Assembly: GCA_964596775.1 (NCBI GenBank)
Contig: CAZQVN010000046.1
Location: 1 to 29,802, forward strand
Direction of reading: 5' to 3'
From: CAZQVN01 sp964596775
Lineage (GTDB): Bacteria > Eisenbacteria > RBG-16-71-46 > JABDJR01 > JAWXBZ01
DNA length: 29,802 nt
Shown here: positions 25,250 to 29,802 of the stretch, piece after piece
Position numbering within the stretch: position 1 is the stretch's first letter
Layout of the letters: the number at the start of each line of letters is the position of its first letter
Made by a program: the position numbers and the translations under genes
Notes under the pieces: generated by a model
Told to the model about the DNA's origin: nothing
The model's input: the letters and a program-made list of their open reading frames with translations, nothing else
The model's database searches: none

Positions 25250-26325
25250 TACCCCTTCTTCGCCTGGTACTCGTCCAGCCGGGTCTGCATCTCGGTCTTC
25301 ATCTTCTCGTCGGTGGCCCGCTCCACCGCCCCCTTCTGGAGCTCCACCGCCTTGTCCACCTCGCCTTTCGCGAAGTGAACCCGGGCCAGCGCGTCGAGCG
25401 CCTTCGGCTCCTTGTAGGACGCGAGATCGTTGGCGCGCTTCGCACTCTTCTCGGCGAGGTCATAGTCGCGCACTTCGAGACCCGGCGCGTCGGTGATGGC
25501 CACCGCGATCGCCGTCAGCACTTCGGGCCGATCCTTGAACACGCTGTCGACGAGATGGGCGCCCCAGGCGTATCCCGCGTCGTAGGACTTGGCGATGAAC
25601 ACGAGGATCTCGAACTTCTTGATGGCGTATTCCTCGGAACGATCGGAATCCGCCTCCATCAGGCTGTCCAGCGCGTTGACGACGCCCATCGTGTCGTTGG
25701 CGGCTCCGGCATCGCTGAGCGCCTTCTGCGCCGCCTCGATCTTCTCCTGGCGCGCGACGGCGGCCTTCACGTCGTAGGTGCCGGCCACGACCCCTTCGAT
25801 GACCTTGTCGATGGCGCCGGGAGGATAGACCGGGTGCCCGATCCAGACGATCATCCCTTTCTGGTCCACGATGAAGGCGGTCGGGATGCCGGTCTGCCCG
25901 GCGGCCTGCATCCAAGCCGCGTTCGTCTTGCCCGCCTCGTCGAACGCCACCGTGTAGTCCATCTTGTCGCCCATTTTTTCCACGTACGGCTTCACGTCGG
26001 CGAGCCCCTTCTGCTCGCTGGAGGAGATGCCGATGATCGTCATCGTGTCCCGCGGGTACTTCGCCTGGAGCTCGGTGAGGTGCGGAATGGACTGCCGGCA
26101 CGGCCCGCACCAGGTGGCCCAGAACTCCACGATGTAGGCCCGCCCCTTCTTCAGCTCCGGAACGGGCTCCCCCTTGACCCAGGTGTCGATCGTGAGCGGC
26201 GGGGCCGGGTCGCCGACCTTGAGCGACGCGGAAGTGGCCGGCGCGTTCTGGGCGGTGGCCGGAATCGCCGCGGCCAGGGCAATCAGGAGGGAAAACAGGC
26301 CGATTCCGGCGCGACGGAGCAGCAT
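25249..26325 (-). CDS. TlpA/ResA-like exported thioredoxin with helical C-terminal extension
   Basis: 358 residues. Signal peptide (about 1-25, ending TATAQ), then an AhpC-TSA/thioredoxin domain (about 35-180) with WCGPC (Trp72, Cys73, Cys76) after VEFWAT and the cis-Pro region GQTGIPTAF. Such proteins reduce disulfides in periplasmic partners, often in cytochrome c maturation or envelope quality control. Residues about 190-358 are mainly helical and alanine-rich, with a TPR-like part near the end (ALDALARVHFAKGEVDKAVELQKGAV), an extension not found in minimal TlpA proteins. The ATG has AAGGA about 8 bases upstream. No cytochrome or Dsb gene is adjacent, so the substrate is unknown. Confidence 0.92.
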   Translation of the reverse strand: MLLRRAGIGLFSLLIALAAAIPATAQNAPATSASLKVGDPAPPLTIDTWVKGEPVPELKKGRAYIVEFWATWCGPCRQSIPHLTELQAKYPRDTMTIIGISSSEQKGLADVKPYVEKMGDKMDYTVAFDEAGKTNAAWMQAAGQTGIPTAFIVDQKGMIVWIGHPVYPPGAIDKVIEGVVAGTYDVKAAVARQEKIEAAQKALSDAGAANDTMGVVNALDSLMEADSDRSEEYAIKKFEILVFIAKSYDAGYAWGAHLVDSVFKDRPEVLTAIAVAITDAPGLEVRDYDLAEKSAKRANDLASYKEPKALDALARVHFAKGEVDKAVELQKGAVERATDEKMKTEMQTRLDEYQAKKG

Positions 26326-26445
26326 GGGGTGTTCCTTTCCGGGTGATGAAAAAACGGACGTCGGGGCGCCGGGCCGGGCGCGATGTTCGTTCGGACGCGG
26401 GGCCGGAGTGATGACTCGAGGGGCCGGGCCGCGCGCGAAGCCATC

Positions 26446-26474
26446 ATGGTAGCGGAGTTGCCGGGGCGGAGCAA
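26446..26474 (-). promoter_or_regulatory. Possible sigma-70-type promoter for the TlpA-like gene
   Basis: On the minus strand TTGCTC (26474-26469), a 17-bp spacer and TACCAT (26451-26446) lie between the CAP gene stop and the TlpA start, giving a leader of about 115 bases. Confidence 0.4.
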
Positions 26475-26493
26475 TCAGCCGCAGGGCCGCGCC

Positions 26494-27954
26494 CTAACGC
26501 GACCGGATCAGCTTGATCGTCCGCGCCGAACCGGAGGCGTCGAGCCGGGCAAAATAGATCCCGGCGCGGACGTCCTGTCCGGAGGCGTCCGTGCCGTTCC
26601 AGTCCGCCACGTGCTCCCCGGCGTTCCGGGTTTCCTCGACCAGAATGGTGACGAGACGGCCCGCCGCGTCGAAGATCGCCAGGCGGACGGCGCCGGCCTC
26701 CGCCTGCGACCAGGACAGGCGCGTGGCTCCGAGGAAGGGGTTCGGCCGTCCCGGGTGCATCGCCAGTATGCGCGCGTCCGGCCCCTCGGGCACGCCGACG
26801 GAACCCGCTTCGACGGTCGTCGACTCCTGGCCGGTGTTGTTTCCGGTGGCCGGGTCGGGCTCGTTCGCGGCAACGACCGACGTCAGGACCTTGCTGCCGG
26901 GAGTGCCGGCGGACAGGACGATGTCCACGCCCGCGTTGCCGCCCGCGGCCACCGCGCCGACCGTCACCGTGAGTACGCCGGCGTTCAGGCTGTGGGGCAT
27001 CGAGCAGGATACGAACGTCATTCCCGACGGCAGCGTCTGGGTCAGCGTGACCCCGGTGGCCGCGGATCCGCCGCTGTTGGTGACGGCGGCATGGTAGGTC
27101 ACGCTGGCGCCCACGGTGCACGGGTCCACGTCGTCCGACAGGACCACCGCAAGGTCCGCGCTGGCGTTCAGGACGATCGTGTCGGAGCTGGAGTAGGTCG
27201 TTGCTCCGTTGCGGATTTCCACGGTGACCGTCTTCGTCCCGTTTCCGGCGGACAGCGTCCAGCTCCTGTTCGCGCTGTACGGTTCCCAGGCGGACCAGGC
27301 GCCCGATTCGTTGCGGAACCGCATGTCCACCGCCCAGCCGGCTCCGTACACGTAGAGGGACACCGCAGCGTTGATCGTCTGGTAGGCCTCGCGGTTGACG
27401 ACGAGCGGGTACACCGTGGCCTTCCGGCCGAAGTTCTGCGTCCAGTAATGGCCGAACGGACCGTTGTTGAAGCTGTCGGACGTGCAGTCTCCGTTCTGGT
27501 CGGCACGGACATTGTTCTGGTCGCCGGACTGGTACACGTGGCCGATTCCCAGCTCGCGGGAACTCGTGGACAGGATGTTGGCGCGGTGACCCGACGAGTT
27601 CATCCACCCGGTCATCACGGCCTGGGGCGTCGAGTAGCCGGCCGCGATGTTCTCGGCCGCGTAGTTCCACCCGGTGTACCCGGCGGCCGTCATCCGGTCC
27701 CACGGAAGCGAGCCGTTGTCCGGGTCGCAGTGCTGGAAGAAGTTGCGGACCGCCATGTTGCTGCTGTGGGTTTCCGACGAGGCATCCAGCTGCGCGTTCC
27801 GCTTGAGCGGCGCAAGCTGGCCGTTCGTCCAGCGCTCCTGGTTCACGATCTCCATGACCTGGTCTTCGAACGTCTGGGCGAACGCCGCGGACGGCAGTGC
27901 CGCGGCAAGAAGAAGGGCGGCGGAAACACCGGGGAGAAGGGGAAGCGATTTCAT
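26494..27954 (-). CDS. Secreted CAP (SCP/PR-1) domain protein with DUF11-like Ig and FlgD-like C-terminus
   Basis: 486 residues. Signal peptide (1-26, ending AAFAQ). CAP domain at about 28-175 with the family pattern FEDQVMEIVNQER, a conserved His (ETHSSNM), YAAENIA and SGHRANIL; these His/Glu positions form the CAP cavity. CAP proteins have varied roles (lipid or sterol binding, protease-like or toxin-like), so no activity can be stated. An unassigned beta-rich region (180-260) follows, then a DUF11-type Ig repeat at about 264-380 (DLAVVLSDDVDPCTVGASVTY, then LPSGMTFVSC) and a FlgD-like Ig at about 405-486 beginning GRPNPFLG and ending TIKLIRSR. ATG 27954 has TGGAG 6 bases upstream. It sits between the second EEY gene and the TlpA-like gene on the same strand, with a terminator upstream. 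Confidence 0.92.
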   Translation of the reverse strand: MKSLPLLPGVSAALLLAAALPSAAFAQTFEDQVMEIVNQERWTNGQLAPLKRNAQLDASSETHSSNMAVRNFFQHCDPDNGSLPWDRMTAAGYTGWNYAAENIAAGYSTPQAVMTGWMNSSGHRANILSTSSRELGIGHVYQSGDQNNVRADQNGDCTSDSFNNGPFGHYWTQNFGRKATVYPLVVNREAYQTINAAVSLYVYGAGWAVDMRFRNESGAWSAWEPYSANRSWTLSAGNGTKTVTVEIRNGATTYSSSDTIVLNASADLAVVLSDDVDPCTVGASVTYHAAVTNSGGSAATGVTLTQTLPSGMTFVSCSMPHSLNAGVLTVTVGAVAAGGNAGVDIVLSAGTPGSKVLTSVVAANEPDPATGNNTGQESTTVEAGSVGVPEGPDARILAMHPGRPNPFLGATRLSWSQAEAGAVRLAIFDAAGRLVTILVEETRNAGEHVADWNGTDASGQDVRAGIYFARLDASGSARTIKLIRSR

Positions 27955-28091
27955 GACGTCTCCAGGCGGCTTCGAGTGCACACGTCGGGCTGTCTTCGGC
28001 CTGAAGATGTTTTCGGTATCGCGCGGCGGCAACTTGACCGCGGGAAAGCCAGGGATCAGGGCTTCGGGCCTTAACCCCCATTCCGGAACAA

Positions 28092-28137
28092 AAAGACGAC
28101 CGGCGTCCCCGGGCCCCTCGCCCTTCGAACGCCGGTC
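28092..28137 (-). terminator. Rho-independent terminator of the second EEY gene
   Basis: A 9-bp stem (GACCGGCGT at 28098-28106 with its complement at 28129-28137, 22-base loop) followed on the minus strand by GTCTTTTTGTT, a clear U-tract, about 35 bases past the stop codon. A smaller GCGTGCC/GGCACGC hairpin lies between stop and terminator (28143-28166). Confidence 0.75.
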
Positions 28138-28171
28138 GGTGTGCGTGCCGCCGCAAGGGGGCACGCTTCTC

Positions 28172-28846
28172 CTAGTACTCTTCGATGATCAGCTTCTTCA
28201 TCGCCGCGTCGCGCGACAGCTTCTTCGAAGCCGCGTCCCTGAGATCCGACGCGCGGGCCTTGAGGACCAGCCGGGTGATCTTCCGATCGCCGATCCGGGC
28301 GCTCTCGTCGAGGATCATGCAGACCGCCACCCAGTCCGAAGGGGCGAGTTCGCCCAGCGTGTCGCCGTAGTCCACGAGGGCCTCGCTCAATTCCGCCTTC
28401 GCGTCGTTGTACAGCTCCTCCTCGTCCCGGGCCCGCCTCTTGCGCCGGTCGTCCCGGGAATCGTCGTCGTCGTCCAGGTCGTCGTCGCGATCCCGGTGAC
28501 GCCGCCAGTGCCACCCGTCGTGGTCGTCGTGACCGGACCAGAACCAGGCGTTGCCGAACCGGCGATCGCGAAGCAGCAGCCGCGCTTCCACCGTGAACAC
28601 GGCGCCGATCCCCTGGATGTAGACGCCGTTCACGCTGTGCTTCGATCCGACGAGGACGTTGCGGCTTTCGACCATGACATGGTCCAGCACGTTTTCCATC
28701 ATCCGGATGTCGCGCTGCATTCTCCGGTTGTCGCCGGACTGGGCGGGCGCCGGAACGGGCGCCACGCAGAGAAGTCCCAGGGCCAGCCAGAGGATGGCGC
28801 GCGGGCCGAGGGGGAGATAACGGTCGTGATTCCTGAACTTGAACAT
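28172..28846 (-). CDS. Second EEY-tail exported protein, paralogue of the sigma-operon gene
   Basis: 224 residues, unrecognised family. Signal peptide about 15-36 (ILWLALGLLCVAPVPAPAQ). The mature part parallels the 15381 protein: MMENVLDHVMVESRNVLV, GVYIQGIGAVFTVEARL, a charged insert (about 95-145, HDDHDGWHWRRHRDRD then an Asp run and RRKRRARDEEE), LYNDAKAELSEALVDYGD, ITRLVLKARASDLRDA and the end AMKKLIIEEY. Both genes end TAC TAG. This copy has a cleavable-looking signal peptide and stands alone with its own terminator, unlike the operon copy. The ATG at 28846 has GGAGG about 9 bases upstream; the frame is open further upstream, antisense to the thioesterase, but that part shows no protein-like sequence. 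An exported, possibly metal-binding protein is inference. Confidence 0.85.
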   Translation of the reverse strand: MFKFRNHDRYLPLGPRAILWLALGLLCVAPVPAPAQSGDNRRMQRDIRMMENVLDHVMVESRNVLVGSKHSVNGVYIQGIGAVFTVEARLLLRDRRFGNAWFWSGHDDHDGWHWRRHRDRDDDLDDDDDSRDDRRKRRARDEEELYNDAKAELSEALVDYGDTLGELAPSDWVAVCMILDESARIGDRKITRLVLKARASDLRDAASKKLSRDAAMKKLIIEEY

Positions 28847-29150
28847 CGGGAATTGCCTCCATGTCGAGTGTGCGGTCCGATCCGGCACGTTCATGCCCGG
28901 GATGCCCCACGGGTGGTCCGTGCCGATCAGGACGTCGATGGTTCCGGTGCGTCCGAACCCGCTGCGGGTCCGTCGGGAGGCGGATCGGCGATCCTCAAGC
29001 TCCCGGACCAGCCTGCCCGCGCTGCTTCGTGTCACAGGTCTAGACGGGAGGCGGAGAAGAAGTGTTGAAGGGTGTGTTTCCTGGACGGCTTCGAGGCTCC
29101 GGAGGGGTCCGGGCTGGCGATCGCCCCCGCCCCGCTGCCATACTCCCCCC
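28847..29150. other. Divergent intergenic region between the second EEY gene and the thioesterase
   Basis: 304 bases. Near the right end is a CATACT box just before the thioesterase ATG. For the minus-strand EEY gene a poor promoter candidate is TTCAAC with TCTAGA (19-bp spacer, about 29041-29071). Otherwise I see no gene, repeat or RNA structure. Confidence 0.5.
29139..29144 (+). promoter_or_regulatory. Possible leaderless-type -10 box for the thioesterase
   Basis: CATACT is followed by six C bases and then the ATG at 29151, placing the predicted transcription start on the start codon. No Shine-Dalgarno is present. Confidence 0.4.
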
Positions 29151-29612
29151 ATGAAGGATCCGAAGCTCTCCCCCCGTGACCCCGGGTTCGAAATCCGCGT
29201 TCGGGACAGTTTTGCCCGGCAGGCGTTCATGGCCACACTCGGGGCGTCGCTCGGATCCGTTGCGCCCGGCCGGGTGGTCATCACCCTGCCGTTCCGCGGC
29301 GACCTCGTCCAGCAGCACGGTTTTCTCCACGCGGGGGTCCTGACCGCGATCACCGACAGCGCCTGCGGCTACGCCGCGTTCAGCCTGATGGCGCCCGACA
29401 CGGCGGTGCTGAGCGTGGAATTCAAGGTGAACCTGCTGGCCCCCGCCGCCGGCGACACGTTCGAAGCCGAAGGCACCGTGCTGAAATCCGGCCGCACGCT
29501 CAGCGTCTGCCGCGGCGATGCCTGGGCCGTGAAGGAAAACCGCCGCACGCTCGTCCTGGCCATGCAAGCCACGATGGCCACTCTCCCGGCGCGGGACGGT
29601 CTGGCGGACTGA
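29151..29612 (+). CDS. PaaI-like hotdog-fold thioesterase
   Basis: 153 residues, cytoplasmic. The hotdog/PaaI signature is QQHGFLHAGVLTAITDSACGYAAFS, with HG and H...D (Asp69) in the positions of the catalytic region, followed by SVEFKVNLLAPAAGD and a strand-rich C-terminus. Members hydrolyse acyl-CoA thioesters, commonly aromatic or medium-chain; the substrate here is unknown. Length is normal. Its 3' end is overlapped antisense by the open frame of the HNH-like fragment that enters from the right edge. Confidence 0.88.
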   Translation: MKDPKLSPRDPGFEIRVRDSFARQAFMATLGASLGSVAPGRVVITLPFRGDLVQQHGFLHAGVLTAITDSACGYAAFSLMAPDTAVLSVEFKVNLLAPAAGDTFEAEGTVLKSGRTLSVCRGDAWAVKENRRTLVLAMQATMATLPARDGLAD

Positions 29613-29802
29613 TTCGTCGCAGGGCCGGTCGGCCCCGCACAGGAGCGGCGGGCGGCGCGTGGATCGACTGGGTCCGGACCCAGTTGGCGATGCCCTCGTG
29701 GCACCAGGCCGACATCGAAGCCGGTTTTTCGCGGACCATGGACGCGGTGCGGTCGCCGAAAACCTGAACGGCTTCGTACTGATTGTGAGAGCGGCAGCGC
29801 AG
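29500..29802 (-). CDS. C-terminal fragment of a probable HNH endonuclease (5' end beyond window)
   Basis: From the right edge the minus strand reads LRCRSHNQYEAVQVFGDR, which closely matches the C-terminal end of a common HNH endonuclease family (LRCRAHNxYEAExxFG). This places the end of the HNH domain, with its last histidine and asparagine, at 29749-29802. The frame then stays open to a stop at 29500, running antisense into the thioesterase gene with unremarkable Pro/Arg-rich sequence, so the true end may be earlier if a frameshift is present. The catalytic HNH part lies outside the window. Confidence 0.55.
   Translation of the reverse strand: MRCRSHNQYEAVQVFGDRTASMVREKPASMSAWCHEGIANWVRTQSIHAPPAAPVRGRPALRRISPPDRPAPGEWPSWLAWPGRACGGFPSRPRHRRGRR

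Noticed and set aside
28847..29353. Upstream in-frame extension of the second EEY protein to 29353.
   Set aside because: It is antisense to the thioesterase, lacks protein-like sequence, and would bury the signal peptide that begins after the ATG at 28846.

Overview
This is a GC-rich bacterial stretch, apparently from a metagenome scaffold: it contains one run of exactly 100 Ns and is cut inside genes at both ends. It holds 15 genes, two of them partial, and I see no rRNA, tRNA, CRISPR array, transposase or phage gene. The organism is probably in or near the FCB group, possibly a high-GC candidate phylum such as Ca. Eisenbacteria. This is inference from four secreted proteins ending in FlgD-like Ig sorting domains (three with a clear PNP motif), a type III glutamine synthetase, and the mixture of Shine-Dalgarno and apparently leaderless starts. 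No marker gene in the window settles the taxonomy.

Layout. Positions 1-6479 (minus) are a giant secreted beta-propeller/Ig protein whose last few codons lie beyond the left edge; about two thirds of it is a tandem duplication of a roughly 640-residue module. Upstream on the same strand are glutamine synthetase III (6861-9089) and an APC-type amino acid permease (9224-10603). The permease is divergent, across only 24 bp, from an unusually large class A penicillin-binding protein (10628-13894). An aminotransferase (13928-15196, minus) converges on the PBP. Next, on the minus strand, comes a tight operon read from 17837 down to 15381: ECF sigma factor, membrane anti-sigma factor (with the N gap inside it), and an unrecognised exported protein ending in EEY.

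Divergent from the sigma gene is a plus-strand run: a small Rho_N/UVR-like protein (17905-18222) overlapping by ATGA a GH9 cellulase (18219-20339), then a chromate-type transporter (to 21727), then a metzincin protease with a seven-bladed FG-GAP propeller (21835-25215). A minus-strand block follows: a TlpA-like thioredoxin (25249-26325), a CAP-domain secreted protein (26494-27954), and a second EEY protein (28172-28846), paralogous to the one in the sigma operon. The window ends with a PaaI-like thioesterase (29151-29612, plus) and, entering from the right edge on the minus strand, what looks like the tail of an HNH endonuclease.

Together the window reads as envelope and secretion-related chromosome: extracellular polymer and protein degradation (GH9, metzincin, CAP, propeller protein), wall synthesis, a periplasmic thioredoxin, and one transmembrane signalling operon. 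The most novel element is the EEY family: two paralogues with an export segment, conserved flanks, a hypervariable charged Asp/His/Arg insert, and a conserved AMKK...EEY C-terminus, one of them being the third gene of a sigma/anti-sigma operon.
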